Positions 1-11,964 are shown, numbered from the stretch's first letter. The stretch is 64,000 nucleotides of DNA from Prinsepia uniflora (GCA_032719365.1 CM064873.1:8714501-8778500), one strand, 5' to 3'. Translations and numbers: made by a program. The notes: generated by a model not told the origin, from the sequence alone.

Positions 1-2567
1 CGCTCCCGTCTGACAATGACTCTAAACATACCAAAATTACCCTTAAATAAAAACTAAAGACTTAAATAGATAGATACCGTACAACCACAGTGTTTAAAGT
101 GATACTGTCAGACAAGGGAAAGTAAAATACAACATGTGAGCACACTAGTCAGAGTACATTTATTCGGTGCTCAACCTACCCACAAGTGGGTGTACAGGTG
201 CACAGCTAGGCAAACTAAACCTCTGCCTCCTCCTCCGGGTCCTCCTCCTCTATTTCCGTGTCAGGGTCTGGAGGGGTCAGTAAAATAAGGGTGAGTGGGC
301 CAAAAATAACAGTTTAGAAATCAATTTAATAATAAAATAATCATAAGGTTTTACCCCTCCGTTTTCCAAATCTTGCATGCAGTGAAAATATAATATTATA
401 ATGAAATCCTAACAGATAAACCACAATAATAATCGAAAGGTGAAACTAACATATCAGTGCACTGTAAAACCCAACCCAAATGATGTCACGGTTCTAAGGC
501 TACGCGTTGCCACTCAGGGTCTCACACCCGAGACTCTCTAGGTACATCAGCTCCCGGTATCCCGGTCACTGCCCGAGGTATATGAACATGCCTTCCTGAG
601 AGTAAGCAGCCCAACGGGGGTCAACTCCACTCAGTCAGAGCCCCGTGACTACTCCAGGGTCCACCCAGGCCAACGACCCTCCCTGGAGGAGACAATATAC
701 ACAGGTAGGAAAGTACAGTACAATAACAGTATAGTTTACCCTATGTCCCCCGGACATCCCAAACAAAATCCACATATAATCCAGACGGGTCTCATGCCCA
801 AAACATTGTAATAGCATATATAAACAGTTCATAAGACTCATCGAAATCATAAGTGGAAATAGTAAAACAGTTTATGCATGCAAGCCTTTTATAAATCAAA
901 CAACCCACTCACACTCGGTCCTTGCTGCTCAACGATCTCTATAAACCTGTATTATTATTCCTGAGGGTTACTTAAGGACCCTATAACATCAATACCAAGA
1001 CCCTAGAACAGATCCGCCTCAAAATCGCATCCCGGGCACTATTCCCGGTGCTTCAAACCCCATTTTGACTAACATAACGATCTCCGATCGACACGAAACC
1101 ACCTCCATTGGATCCGTATCGTCGAAACCTTGAGAATGGTACCGGCCCCACCAAAATCACTGTTCACACGCGCCCCCACGCGCCTGGTCAACGCGGGGGT
1201 CAACGCTGCTACAGTACTGCTGACGTCAGCATGACGTCATCACTGACACTTGTCAGGTGACCCGTGGCATGTTCTGATTGGTCCCTGGTCTGACAATATC
1301 TGACAGGATGACGTCATCATGACGTCAGAAGTGACGTCAGCATGATGACATCATCATGCTACAGTACCGGGTCAGACCCGTTTAACTGGAACCGGGTCGC
1401 CGTCGACCCACGGCTTGACCCGATTCCACCGTACGATTCCGGCCACCATTTTCGACGGGGTTCATCCCTATAGGGTCGTCTAGGTCTGTTCTATGGTTCT
1501 AAAACCTCAAAATAGAAAGAAAACTAGGAGAAACTCACCAGTTCGTCACTGAAACTCACGGCCAACGTCCGATCGTCTTCTCCGGTGATCCACGCCGTCT
1601 CCGTCGTCCAAACCGGTCCTGATCAACTCGTCTCTCACCCTAGGACATTTCTAACATCACACAATTAGTTTCCTAGCACTAAAACACGTTGGTTCGAAAC
1701 AGGGGATCAAAACGGGGCTTTCGGGTTTTGGGTCTTACCGCCGCCGTCACGCTGCCGTAGCCCTCGCCGTCGTCCAGTTGTGCTCCTGGGGTCCCCACGG
1801 TGCAGACTGGAGCTTCCCCTGCGTCGAGGTGGTATGGATGTCGAGGTTTGTTTCTTCGACCCGTTTCCTTGGTGTTTCGGGTCGTGTTTTTGGACGGGAT
1901 TTCAGACGGGAAAAACGGGCTGGTTGTCGCCGGTGATGCAGGGTGTCGATCAGTGGATGATGATGGTGCTGTGGGTGGTCGTCTGGTGTGATGAGGATGG
2001 CTGGTTCGTGTGTTTGAATGGAGAGAAAATGAGAAGAAGTGCACGGGTTGTGGGGGGGATGAATGTGTGTTTGTGTGTGTTTGGGAGAAAACAGAGAGAT
2101 CGTGCATGAATAAGGAAAAATCAGAAGAAATGAAGGGCTGGGATTCAATCTGGGCAGTGATCCTACGGCTGGAAATAGGAGGGAAAAATAAATAATATAA
2201 AAATGAGTTAAATAGTGTAATGTGCTTTATTGGAATAGTGTGGGTTTGAATGGGTGACACTTGTCACCAATCAACTGGTTTGATTTAAATATTAGGTTGG
2301 CACGGATTCCCGTAATAAATTAATATTTTATTCTGTTGTTCTCGGTTCGTAAATTCCGCTAAAACGCTTCCTTGACCATAACTTCTTCATACGAACTCCG
2401 ATTTCGGCGTGCCGTCTGTCTACGGATTCGTGACGTCCCGACCTACGTCATAGTCATGGGTCAAAGTCCAAATTGTTTCCCGGGTCAAAAGTCAAAGTTT
2501 CCTCCCTTCAGGGGCAAAATAGTCTTTTTACATTAAAATATTATTATTCTCGGTTCGGGTCGTTACA
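1..2567 (-). repeat. Element A 3' LTR (left copy, 47 bases cut by window edge)
   Basis: Aligns end to end with 7161-9730. It ends on the plus strand in CGTTACA, so on the coding strand it starts TGTAACGACC. Contents in transcription order are a palindrome GGTGACAAGTGTCACC, an AT-rich TATA-like stretch, a CT-rich stretch resembling a 5' UTR, five TGACGTCA sites (about 1221-1340), a CCAAT-like block and a terminal TGTCAGACGGGAGCGGG block. The ORFs inside are low-complexity and are not genes. Confidence 0.93.
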
Positions 2568-2580
2568 ACCTACCCAACTT
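2568..2580 (-). promoter_or_regulatory. Polypurine tract of element A
   Basis: Directly inside the 3' LTR, the coding strand reads AAGTTGGGTAGGT, the expected place for the plus-strand DNA primer. Just upstream is the inverted repeat AATTTCG-AGGA-CGAAATT, which overlaps the end of the pol reading frame. Confidence 0.55.
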
Positions 2581-2602
2581 ACAGAAATTTCGTCCTCGAA
2601 AT

Positions 2603-2965
2603 TTACTCAAACAAGTGTGGGTACTGCCCTCTCATCAATTCCTCGGGTTCCCATGTCGCTTCCTCCACCTCGTGGTTCCGCCATAGCACCTTAACCAAAG
2701 AAATCGTCTTGTTCCTTAAGACCTTTTCCTTCCGATCCAAAATCTGCACTGGCCGTTCCTCGAAACTCAAATCTGTCATCAGTTCCAGTGGTTGCTCTGG
2801 CAGTGCATGAGAGTCATCCCGAAGATACTTCCGTAGCATCGATACATGAAAAACGTCATGTACTCGGGAAAGCTCCGAAGGTAGTGCTAAACGGTAAGCC
2901 ACTGGACCAATCCTCTCGAAAATCTCATATGGTCCGATATAACGAGGACTCAATCTCCCACGGCG
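2603..2965 (-). CDS. Element A integrase C-terminus with chromodomain (out-of-frame fragment)
   Basis: This is the last part of the polyprotein of element A. It begins near a SPRYIGPYEI segment typical of the integrase C-terminal region, continues through a VHDVFHVSMLRKY block, and ends in a chromodomain-like segment with KVLWRNHEVEEATWEPEE and a final HLFE before a stop. Chromodomains are thought to steer integration towards particular histone marks in this clade. It lies in a different frame from the RNaseH-integrase ORF upstream. The frame is lost near 2955-2970, where a few codons found in related elements also seem to be missing. No start codon of its own is expected, since the family makes one polyprotein. 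Confidence 0.85.
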   Translation of the reverse strand, partial: RRGRLSPRYIGPYEIFERIGPVAYRLALPSELSRVHDVFHVSMLRKYLRDDSHALPEQPLELMTDLSFEERPVQILDRKEKVLRNKTISLVKVLWRNHEVEEATWEPEELMRGQYPHLFE

Positions 2966-3008
2966 ATAACTTTAAAAAGACAAAGTCACCAACTTCAAAC
3001 TCCAAATC

Positions 3009-4547
3009 TCAGATCCGTCGGTCCGCATAGCTTTTCTGACGATCCTGGGCCGCCTTCAGTCTTTCCCGAATAACCCGAACTGTCTCCTGGGTCATATCCA
3101 TCAGATCTGGCCCCACTGCGGTTCTTTCTCCGATCTCCATCCAGCATACCGGTGTTCTGCACTGTCGACCATACAGTGCCTCATAGGGTGCCATCCCTAT
3201 ACTCGCATGGTAGCTGTTATTGTAGGCAAACTCCATCAATGGCAATCGATCAGCCCACGAATCCTGAAATTGCAACACACAGGCTCTCATCATGTCTTCG
3301 AGAGTTTGTATTGTCCTTTCAGACTGTCCGTCGGTCTGTGGGTGGAATGCCGTACTGAAGTGTAATTTCGTACCCAAAGTAGTCTGTAGACTCCTCCAAA
3401 ACCTAGATGTGAAACGCGGATCCCGATCCGACACGATCGACTCTGGGGTACCGTGTAATCGGATGATCTCATTAATGAATAGTTGGGCCAAACGGTTGAG
3501 CTTGTACGTCTCACGTACAGGCAGAAAATGCGCTGATTTAGTCAACCGGTCCACTATTACCCAGACCCCATCAACTCCACTTCTTGTCTTCGGTAACTTG
3601 AAGACAAAGTCCATTGTAATATGATCCCACTTCCATTGTGGAATTGGAAGTGGCTGCATAGCCCCATACGGACGCTGCCGTTCTGCCTTGACCTGCTGAC
3701 AGATCAAACATTTGCTGACAAACTCAGCTATCTCCCTCTTCATCCCTGGCCACCAATAATAGTCCCGGAGGGTACGGTACATCTTTGTCCCTCCTGGATG
3801 CATAGCATAGGCCGAACTGTGGGCCTCGTCTAAAATCTCTCTCCTCAACTCTGGTACCGCAGGTACACACAATCTCCCAAGCTTTACTAATGCTCCATCG
3901 CCCCTGACGGAGAAATCTTGTCTCTGTCCGGATTCAACCTCGTTTCTGTAGTCACAGAATATCTGGTCCTGTAGTTGAGCCTCGATGATCCTGTCGACCA
4001 ACACGGGTCGCACATGAAAGCTAGCCAACAAGGCTCCCTGCTCGTCCATCCCTAACATAACTCCGCTCTTCCGAAGTTCCACTAGCAAAGGAAGATACAC
4101 CAATCTCAAGTGCGCAACCGATCCCGCCGACTTCCTACTAAGTGCATCAGCTACGACATTTGCCTTGACAGGATGGTACTCGATGGTACAATCATAATCC
4201 TTCAACAATTCTAACCATCTCCGCTGTCTCATGTTGAGTTCCTTCTGAGTGAACAAATGTTTAAGACTCTGGTGATCGGTGAATATTCGACATGTCACAC
4301 CGAACAAATGATGTCTCCAGATCTTTAGAGCATGAACCTCCGCTGCCAATTCCAAATCATGAGTAGGGTAGTTCAACTCGTGCGTCTTCAGCTGCCGGGA
4401 TGCGTAAGCAATTACTTTCCCATTCTGCATCAATACATAACCCAAACCCTGCAGCGATGCATCACTATATACCACAAACTCTCCACTGCTGTCTGGTAAT
4501 GCGAGGACAGGTGCAGTGGTTAATCGGAACTTTAATTCCTGAAAACT
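3009..4547 (-). CDS. Element A RNaseH and integrase ORF (broken gag-pol, middle part)
   Basis: Same frame as the Gag-RT ORF but separated from it by a TAG stop at 4548-4550. It starts in the reverse transcriptase/RNaseH linker, then shows RNaseH (VVYSDASLQGLG, FTDHQSLKHL, and VVADALSRK at its end). Integrase follows, with an HHCC zinc-binding region (KCLICQQVK) and all three catalytic acidic residues in place: D in DHITMDF, D in SDRDPRF, and E in DGQSERTIQTLE. The GKX-like region and chromodomain follow in another frame. It ends at a TGA (3009-3011) in a conserved basic stretch, which looks like a point mutation. Catalytic motifs look intact, so the damage is probably recent. No separate translation start is expected. 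Confidence 0.93.
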   Translation of the reverse strand, partial: SFQELKFRLTTAPVLALPDSSGEFVVYSDASLQGLGYVLMQNGKVIAYASRQLKTHELNYPTHDLELAAEVHALKIWRHHLFGVTCRIFTDHQSLKHLFTQKELNMRQRRWLELLKDYDCTIEYHPVKANVVADALSRKSAGSVAHLRLVYLPLLVELRKSGVMLGMDEQGALLASFHVRPVLVDRIIEAQLQDQIFCDYRNEVESGQRQDFSVRGDGALVKLGRLCVPAVPELRREILDEAHSSAYAMHPGGTKMYRTLRDYYWWPGMKREIAEFVSKCLICQQVKAERQRPYGAMQPLPIPQWKWDHITMDFVFKLPKTRSGVDGVWVIVDRLTKSAHFLPVRETYKLNRLAQLFINEIIRLHGTPESIVSDRDPRFTSRFWRSLQTTLGTKLHFSTAFHPQTDGQSERTIQTLEDMMRACVLQFQDSWADRLPLMEFAYNNSYHASIGMAPYEALYGRQCRTPVCWMEIGERTAVGPDLMDMTQETVRVIRERLKAAQDRQKSYADRRI

Positions 4548-7001
4548 CTATTCACACTGCTCGTCCCATACAAACTTCACCCCTTTCCGGGTTAACCGAG
4601 TCAATGGTGCGGCAATCTGGGAGAAACCCTCCACGAATCTCCGATAGTAGCCTGCTAACCCAACAAAACTTCGCACTTCCGTCACCGTGGTCGGTCTTGG
4701 CCAATTGGTCACAGCCTCCATTTTCTGAGGATCCACACTTATCCCCTCGGGTGATATAATGTGACCCAAGAATCCGATACTATTTAGCCAAAACTGACAC
4801 TTGCTTAACTTAGCATACAGCTGCTCCTGTCGTAGTTTACCTAATACCATTCGTAAGTGCTCCTCATGAGCCCTGACACTCTTGGAATACACCAAGATGT
4901 CGTCGATAAACACGATCACAAATTTATCCAAGTATGCTCGAAAAACCTGATTCATCAAGTCCATGAATGCCGCTGGTGCATTCGTCAGTCCAAAGGGCAT
5001 CACCAAGAACTCATAATGCCCATACCTCGTTCGAAAAGCTATTTTCTGAACATCCCCCTCGGCTATTCTCAGTTGATGGTATCCTGACCTCAGATCTATC
5101 TTGGAAAAATATCGTGCTCCACGTAACTGATCGAACAAATCATCGATCCTGGGTAAGGGATACTGATTCCTTACCGTAGCCTTGTTCAACTGCCTATAAT
5201 CCACACACAACCGTAAACTACCCTCCTTCTTTTTCACAAACAAGACCGTCGCTCCCCATGGTGATGTACTGGGTCGGATAAACCCTAGATCCACCAGTTC
5301 CTGTAATTGGATTTTCAATTCTCGTAGCTCCGCCGGTGCCATACGATACGGTGCTTGTGAAATCGGTCGAGTCCCGGGGAGTAACTCGATCGTAAAGTCG
5401 ATCTCCCTGGGTGGTGGTAATCCAGGTAAATCTCCTAGAAAGACATCAGGAAATTCCCGCACAATCGGAATATCCTCAATACTCAAAGATTCATCCGTAG
5501 ACTCTACCACATAAGTAAGATAACCCTGACACCCCTTCTGTAAGAGTTTGGTAGCTGTGAGTGCAGATATTACCTTGGGTGATGCGTCTCCACACTCCCC
5601 CTGAAATATCACTTCCGGTAATCCCGGACCTCTCAAAGTCAACCGCATGTTACTACAGTCGATGAGTGAATTGTACTCCGACAACCAATCAACTCCAAGT
5701 ATCACATCGAAATCGTGAACATTCATCAGAATTAAGTCCGCCGGAAATTCGACTCCCTCAATCTCCACAGGACAAGCTCGTATCTCCTGGTTCACTTGGT
5801 AGGTCACACCCATCGGTGTCCCCACTCCCATCTCGTGCTCAAGTGCGGTCACCTCACGGCCCAACAGACTCGCACAACGCGGTGAAATAAAAGAATGAGT
5901 TGCCCCCGAATCCATCAATGCACGAAAAACCATGCCATAAATATGTACAGTACCTGTCAACACTCCCGGAATGGATCTGGCCTGCTGCTGGGTAACAGCA
6001 TAAACACGAGCCATAGACTCTGCAGGTCGTCCCCGTCCTCTAGCTCCTCGATCACGGCCACGCACAACACCGCGTGTCCGGCTGCTGTCAGTCTGGGATG
6101 CTGAGCTCTGTGCTGGCGTAGTACTGCCTCGAATCAGTGGACACTCAGAAGCATAGTGCCCCGGCTCACCACAAGCGAAGCATGTGACCTCCCGAGGTCG
6201 ACCCGAGTATCCTCCCGGTGAGATGCTCATCGGTGAGTACGACCGCTGCCAAGCTCCAGAACGCTGTCCAGACCGCTGAGGACTCCTGAACTGACCAGAA
6301 CGTCCTCGGCTGCCAGAAGACGAAGATCCACCAGAATGTCCTCCCTTCGAGCCATGACGGCCCGAGAATCCCAAGTGTGGGCGATCACGTCGCCGTGTCT
6401 CCCCCTCAGCTCGCTGACGTGCCAGGATACTGTTCTCAACCCTGGTCGCCGCATCAGTAAGATCCCTCATGGAAGCAAAGGGCGTTGCAGTCACCATCGC
6501 CTGAATCTCAGGTCGTAGGCCCAACTCAAATCTGCGACATCGATCTGCCTCGGTGATCACGAAGTTCTCAGCAAAGCGAGACAACATCAGGAAGGTCTCC
6601 TCGTACTCTGCTACAGTCTGATCTCCCTGCCGGAGTTGCAGAAACTCCGCCTCACGGGCGTTGCGAAACGACCGTGGGTAGAACTGGTTGAGAAACCGCT
6701 CTCGGAAGGTCTCCCATGGAATGGTGTGAACAGTCCAGCCGGCCAGGACAAGGTTATGCCACCATCGATAGGAGCTCCCATCCAGTAGGAAGGTCGCCAG
6801 TACGACACGCTCATCCGGTGGACAGTGCATGACCTCGAAAATCCTTTCCCAGCGGTCAATCCACTGGTGTGCTTCCTCGGGGTCGGTTCCCCCACTGAAA
6901 TGCGTAGCACCCAGGCGCTGAGCCCGCTCAATGCCCGCAGTGTCTCCATTTCCTCCATTGCCCTCGTCAACACGTGCACGGGGTTCACGTCGGGGAGGCA
7001 T
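4548..7001 (-). CDS. Element A Gag-protease-reverse transcriptase ORF (broken gag-pol, first part)
   Basis: The ORF opens at an ATG at 7001, about 100 bases after the primer site, and ends at TAG 4548-4550 (817 residues). Residues about 35-175 are a retrotransposon Gag domain (FRERFLNQFYP). Residues about 274-287 are a CCHC zinc knuckle (CFACGEPGHYASEC). Near 365 is the aspartic protease active site (LMDSGATHSFIS), and near 435 is a second protease block (DVILGVDWL). Residues about 550-730 are reverse transcriptase, with a FIDD catalytic box in place of the common YIDD/YVDD. The stop falls in the RT-RNaseH linker, so the full enzyme could be made only by readthrough, for which I see no signal. 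Length and order match a single-ORF chromovirus polyprotein. Confidence 0.95.
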   Translation of the reverse strand: MPPRREPRARVDEGNGGNGDTAGIERAQRLGATHFSGGTDPEEAHQWIDRWERIFEVMHCPPDERVVLATFLLDGSSYRWWHNLVLAGWTVHTIPWETFRERFLNQFYPRSFRNAREAEFLQLRQGDQTVAEYEETFLMLSRFAENFVITEADRCRRFELGLRPEIQAMVTATPFASMRDLTDAATRVENSILARQRAEGETRRRDRPHLGFSGRHGSKGGHSGGSSSSGSRGRSGQFRSPQRSGQRSGAWQRSYSPMSISPGGYSGRPREVTCFACGEPGHYASECPLIRGSTTPAQSSASQTDSSRTRGVVRGRDRGARGRGRPAESMARVYAVTQQQARSIPGVLTGTVHIYGMVFRALMDSGATHSFISPRCASLLGREVTALEHEMGVGTPMGVTYQVNQEIRACPVEIEGVEFPADLILMNVHDFDVILGVDWLSEYNSLIDCSNMRLTLRGPGLPEVIFQGECGDASPKVISALTATKLLQKGCQGYLTYVVESTDESLSIEDIPIVREFPDVFLGDLPGLPPPREIDFTIELLPGTRPISQAPYRMAPAELRELKIQLQELVDLGFIRPSTSPWGATVLFVKKKEGSLRLCVDYRQLNKATVRNQYPLPRIDDLFDQLRGARYFSKIDLRSGYHQLRIAEGDVQKIAFRTRYGHYEFLVMPFGLTNAPAAFMDLMNQVFRAYLDKFVIVFIDDILVYSKSVRAHEEHLRMVLGKLRQEQLYAKLSKCQFWLNSIGFLGHIISPEGISVDPQKMEAVTNWPRPTTVTEVRSFVGLAGYYRRFVEGFSQIAAPLTRLTRKGVKFVWDEQCE

Positions 7002-7098
7002 ATCCAACTGTTAAGAGGCAAACAGGTTAAAAGACATCGAAAGCGACCATGTACAAAGTACAAACCGCTAACCTCGTACTCTGACTACTAATCCTAAT

Positions 7099-7110
7099 GC
7101 TCTGATACCA
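7099..7110 (-). promoter_or_regulatory. Primer-binding site (initiator tRNA-Met) of element A
   Basis: The coding strand reads TGGTATCAGAGC three bases after the end of the 5' LTR. This is complementary to the 3' end of plant initiator tRNA-Met, the usual primer for this group. The same 12-mer follows the LTRs of families B and C. Confidence 0.93.
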
Positions 7111-7113
7111 AGC

Positions 7114-9730
7114 TGACAGGACCCGTCCCAATTCCACTGGGACCACCCGGGGACGTGCCCCGCTCCCGTCTGACAATGACTCTAAACATACCAAAATTAC
7201 CCTTAAATAAAAACCGAAGACTTAAATAGATAGATACCGTACAACCACAGTGTTTAAAGCGATACTGTCAGACAAGGGAAAGTAAAATACAACATGTGAG
7301 CACACTAGTCAGAGTACATTTATTCGGTGCTCAACCTACCCACAAGTGGGTGTACAGGTGCACAGCTAGGCAAACTAAACCTCTGCCTCCTCCTCCGGGT
7401 CCTCCTCCTCTATTTCCATGTCAGGGTCTGGAGGGGTCAATAAAACAAGGGTGAGTGGGCCAAAAATAACAGTTTAGAAATCAATTTAATAATAAAATAA
7501 TCATAAGGTTTTACCCCTCCGTTTTCCAAGTCTTGCATGCAGTGAAAATATAATATTATAATGAAATCCTAACAGATAAACCACAATAATAATCGAAAGG
7601 TGAAACTAACATATCAGTGCACTGTAAAACCCAACCCAAATGATGTCACGGTTCTAAGGCTACGCGTTGCCACTCAGGGTCTCACACCCGAGACTCTCTA
7701 GGTACATCAGCTCCCGGTATCCCGGTCACTGCCCGAGGTATATGAACATGCCTTCCTGAGAGTAAGCAGCCCAACGGGGGTCAACTCCACTCAGTCAGAG
7801 CCCCGTGACTACTCTAGGGTCCACCCAGGCCAACGACCCTCCCTGGAGGAGACAATATACACAGGTAGGAAAGTACAGTACAATAACAGTATAGTTTACC
7901 CTATGTCCCCCGGACATCCCAAACAAAATCCACATATAATCCAGACGGGTCTCATGCCCAAAACATTGTAATAGCATATATAAACAGTTCATAAGACTCA
8001 TCGAAATCATAAGTGGAAATAGTAAAACAGTTTATGCATGCAAGCCTTTTATAAATCAAACAGCCCACTCACACTCGGTCCTTGCTGCTCAACGATCTCT
8101 ATAAACCTGTATTACTATTCCTTAGGGTTACTTAAGGACCCTATAACATCAATACCAAGACCCTAGAACAGATCCGCCTCAAAATCGCATCCCGGGCACT
8201 ATTCCCGGTGCTTCAAACCCCATTTTGACTAACATAACGATCTCCGATCGACACGAAACCACCTCCATTGGATCCGTATCGTCGAAACCTTGAAAATGGT
8301 ACCGGCCCCACCAAAATCACTATTCACACGCGCCCCCACGCGCCTGGTTAAAGCGTGGGTCAACGCTGCTACAGTACTGCTGACGTCAGCATGACGTCAT
8401 CACTGACACTTGTCAGGTGACACGTGGCATGTTCTGATTGGTCCCTGGTATGACAATATCTGACAGGATGACGTCATCATGACGTCAGAAGTGACGTCAG
8501 CATGATGACGTCATCATGCTACAGTACCGGGTCAGACCCGTTTAACTGGAACCGGGTCGCCGTCGACCCACGGCTTGACCCGATTCCACCGTACGATTCC
8601 GGCCACCATTTTCGACGAGGTTCATCCCTATAGGGTCGTCTAGGTCTGTTCTATGGTTCTACAACCTCAAAATAGAAAGAAAACTAGGAGAAACTCACCA
8701 GTTCGTCACTGAAACTCACGGCCAACGTCCGATCGTCTTCTCCGGTGATCCACGCCGTCTCCATCGTCCAAACCGGTCCTGATCAACTCGTCTCTCACCC
8801 TAGGACATTTCTAACATCACACAATCAGTTTCCTAGCACTAAAACACGTTGGTTCGAAACAGGGGATCAAAACGGGGCTTTCGGGTTTTGGGTCTTACCG
8901 CCGCCGTCACGCCGCCGTATCCCTCGCCGTCGTCCAGTTGTGCTCCTGTTGTCCCCACGGTGCAGACTGGAGCTTCCCCTGCGTCGAGGTGGTGTGGCTG
9001 TCGAGGTTTGCTTCTTGGACCCGTTTCCTTGGTGTTTCGGGTCGTGTTTTTGGACGGGATTTCAGACGGGAAAAACGGGCTGGTTGTCGCCGGTGATGCA
9101 GGGTGTCGATCAGTGGATGATGGTGGTGCTGTGGGTGGTCGTCTGGTGTGATGAGGATGGCTGGTTCGTGTGTTTGGATGGAGAGAAAATGAGAAGAAGT
9201 GCACGGGTTGTGGGGGGGATGAATGTGTGTTTGTGTGTGTTTGGGAGAAAACAGAGAGATCGTGCATGAATAAGGAAAAATCAGAAGAAATGAAGGGCTG
9301 GGATTCAATCTGGGCAGTGATCCTACGGCTAGAAACAAATGGAGGGAAAAATAAATAATATAAAAATGAGTTAAATAGTGTAATGTGCTTTATTGGAATA
9401 GTGTGGGTTTGAATGGGTTACACTTGTCACCAATCCACTGGTTTGATTTAAATATTAGGTTGGCGCGGATTCCCGTAATAAATTAATATTTTATTCCGTT
9501 GTTCTCGGTTCGTAAATTCCGCTAAAACGCTTCCTTGACCATAACTTCTTCATACGAACTCCGATTTCGGCGTGCCGCCTGTCTACGGATTCGTGACGTC
9601 CCGACCTACGTCATAGTCATGGGTCAAAGTCCAAATTGTTTCCCGGGTCAAAAGTCAAAGTTTCCCCCCTTCAGGGGCAAAATAGTCTTTTTACATTAAA
9701 ATATTATTATTCTCGGTTCAGGTCGTTACA
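7114..9730 (-). repeat. Element A 5' LTR (right copy, complete, 2617 bp)
   Basis: Complete LTR. The plus strand starts TGACAGGACCCG and ends CGTTACA, giving TG...CA ends. The coding-strand promoter region has the palindrome GGTGACAAGTGTCACC followed by an AT-rich TATA-like stretch near 9350 and a CT-rich leader. Six TGACGTCA sites lie at about 8380-8515, about 850 bases downstream of the presumed TATA region. A conserved TGCATGCATAA block lies near 8030-8040. Confidence 0.95.
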
Positions 9731-9791
9731 GTAGCAGAGACCGAGATATCACATACCTCTTCCGGATCCTGGCGTACTCTGATAGTCCGAG
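9731..9791 (+). repeat. Fragment of family-C LTR between elements A and B
   Basis: These 61 bases match the near-3' part of family-B/C LTRs (compare 12786-12846 and 22350-22405). They are the piece of host LTR left between the insertion points of A and B. The last five bases, CCGAG, are the left TSD of element B. The rest of this host LTR resumes at 22510. Confidence 0.88.
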
Positions 9792-11964
9792 TGTAACGAC
9801 CCGTCCCAAATTCCTAGCTTAGATTAGTGACTAATCACGATTAGTGAGGCTAATCCGTGATTAGTAGAGCGAAATCGGACGAACGGTGCGAAATGACCGT
9901 TTTACCCCTAATGGTGGCAAAACGTTGACTTTTTAATCGGGCGGTCAAATGGACTTTGACCGATGACCGTGACGTAGTTCGTGACGTCACGAGTTCATAG
10001 ACAGGTGGCACGTTCAATTCCGACATTCGAGGAGGAAGTTATGACGTTCGGAAGTTTAGGGGCATTTTGGTAATTTGGGTGAATAGGAGGTCAAATGTTG
10101 ACTTTTTGACCGGGAGGTCCGATGGCCGAGGGCCGAAGACCATTACGTAGATGATGACGATACGAATTCATAGGCAGGCAGCACACTGAAATCGGACTTC
10201 GAACGGGAGAGTTATGGGTCACGGAAGTTCGATTTCACTATGCACGAACTTCGAGACGGGACGTTTCGGCGAAATCTGATTGGGTGGATATTTTGGTGGG
10301 CCCCATGGATGAGTGACAAGTGTCACTCATCCCATTGCTTTGATCCCCCAAAATGTGGATCTAAATAATTAAATATTATTATTTTAATTATTTTATAATT
10401 TAACCTAACAACTATTAATCCTAACCATCCATTTCAACCCTACCTTTTAATCCTCACCATCAATTCTCTCTTCTCTCATCTGATCACATCTCCTTCTCCC
10501 TTCTCTTCCACGGCACCACCATCATTTTCATTCATTTTCTTCCTTTTCCTCACAAACCCGAAAAACCCCATTAACCCATATTCTCCATTTTCTTCAACAC
10601 ACACAACACACATCCCCTCACCACCTGTGACTGAGACCAGAGTGATAGTGTGAGTGAGACGAGGAAGGACAGGACGGAGGCGGCCAGAGCCACGGCGGCT
10701 CACGGCGGGAGGAAACCCGAAAAGGTAGGTTAGGGGTTTGAAATTCAAAACTTGGGTTTTATGGGTCTTGGATCGAAACTAATGATTTGGTTGGGTTTTT
10801 GGGGACTCGAGGAGGCTAATGGGATCAAAAGGAACGGCTGAGGACGGCGGTGCAACCCAGACGGACGGCCGAAAGCTGGGCGACTGTTCTCGGCATCACA
10901 GGTAACTACCTCGACCCGTTTTCTAGTTTTTAAACCCATAGAACTCTAGGTTAGGTTGAGAGGAGTAGAATGGGACAAACGGGAGGAAAAATAGTGGCCG
11001 GAGCAGGGAGAACCGGCCGGGTCAAGCCGCGGGTCACGGCGACCCGGTTACTGGTATTCGGGTCGACCCGCGGGAGGACAGAGATGACAGGTGACTTCAT
11101 CATGCTGACGTCATCATATCAGCGATGACGTCAGCATTGTCAGATCTGACAATGTCAGCTGACATGTCAGACAGTGGGCCAATGGGAGCGTGACACGTGT
11201 CACTGTCAGGGGCTGTCAGTGCTGACGTCAGCGATGACGTCAGCAGGTACTGTAGCAGGCGCGTGAAGCCACGCGCAGCCACTTCAGGCGGCGCGTGAGG
11301 GCGCGTGACAGGGAATCTGGGGAAGGTTCCAACATACGAAATCTTCTATTCGATGTAACGACCATTTTGAGACTGGTTTCGTGTCGATCGGACACCGTCT
11401 CGATATGTTTCGGGGCATCGGAAGGTTTAGGTTTGGGATTAAAAATAGTTAAAAATACGGGAAAATTACGGGGCTTTGGTAGGAGGTTAATTAAGTAGTT
11501 CGTAACCTTCTATTACGATTTGGACAGGTTTGGGAGTCCCGGTGACGGTGATCGGCTCGGGGAGCCGTATGGCACGCAAATCGAGGCGGCAGCTCGGACG
11601 GTCTGTGAGTGGACCTTGTTTTCTAAATTGGTGCATGCATAAATGTTTATTATATGTTTTATTACTTGTTTGATGATGCCATGGGTGCATTTGTATGTGG
11701 TTACGTATAAGCACGTATTTTGAGGTTTCGGCCTTATACGGTGCTTATACGTGTCTGTATTTCTTTATTGATTTAAATGAACTGAATTTGGATTTCAAAA
11801 TGATAAACTCGGGTATGAAACCCATTTGGTTTTGTCTCGGGCATATGACCTCAGATTCCGGGCACGGTGCCCAGTTGGTGTCCTATGTTCGGGTACGAGA
11901 CCCAGTCACTTTACGGTTTATGATTTCAGGTCAGGGAACCTTAAATGGAGTCCCAGGCTCATGA

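Larger units (their letters stand above)
1..9730 (-). mobile_element. Element A: Ty3/gypsy chromovirus (Tekay/Del-like)
   Basis: A nearly complete LTR retrotransposon on the minus strand. It has two long LTRs that look about 1% different over the first kilobase, an initiator tRNA-Met primer site next to the right LTR, a polypurine stretch next to the left LTR, and gag-protease-RT-RNaseH-integrase-chromodomain order between them. The first 47 bases of the left LTR lie outside the window. Integrase before the chromodomain places it in the chromoviruses; the Tekay/Del clade is inferred from LTR size and chromodomain style. Two in-frame stops and one frameshift break the polyprotein, so this copy is probably not autonomous now. 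It sits in an LTR of family C: bases 9731-9791 match positions just inside that LTR, so the TSD is expected to be GTAGC (9731-9735), with its partner just left of the window. Confidence 0.93.

Noticed and set aside
1679..2260. ORFs of 130-190 codons in A LTRs (also 8745-9338, 27099-27537)
   Set aside because: They lie inside LTR leader regions rich in CT/CA, occur on both strands of the same DNA, and show no domain.
8848..8862. GGTTCGAAAC resembling a tRNA B box
   Set aside because: No A box or cloverleaf around it; it lies in an LTR.
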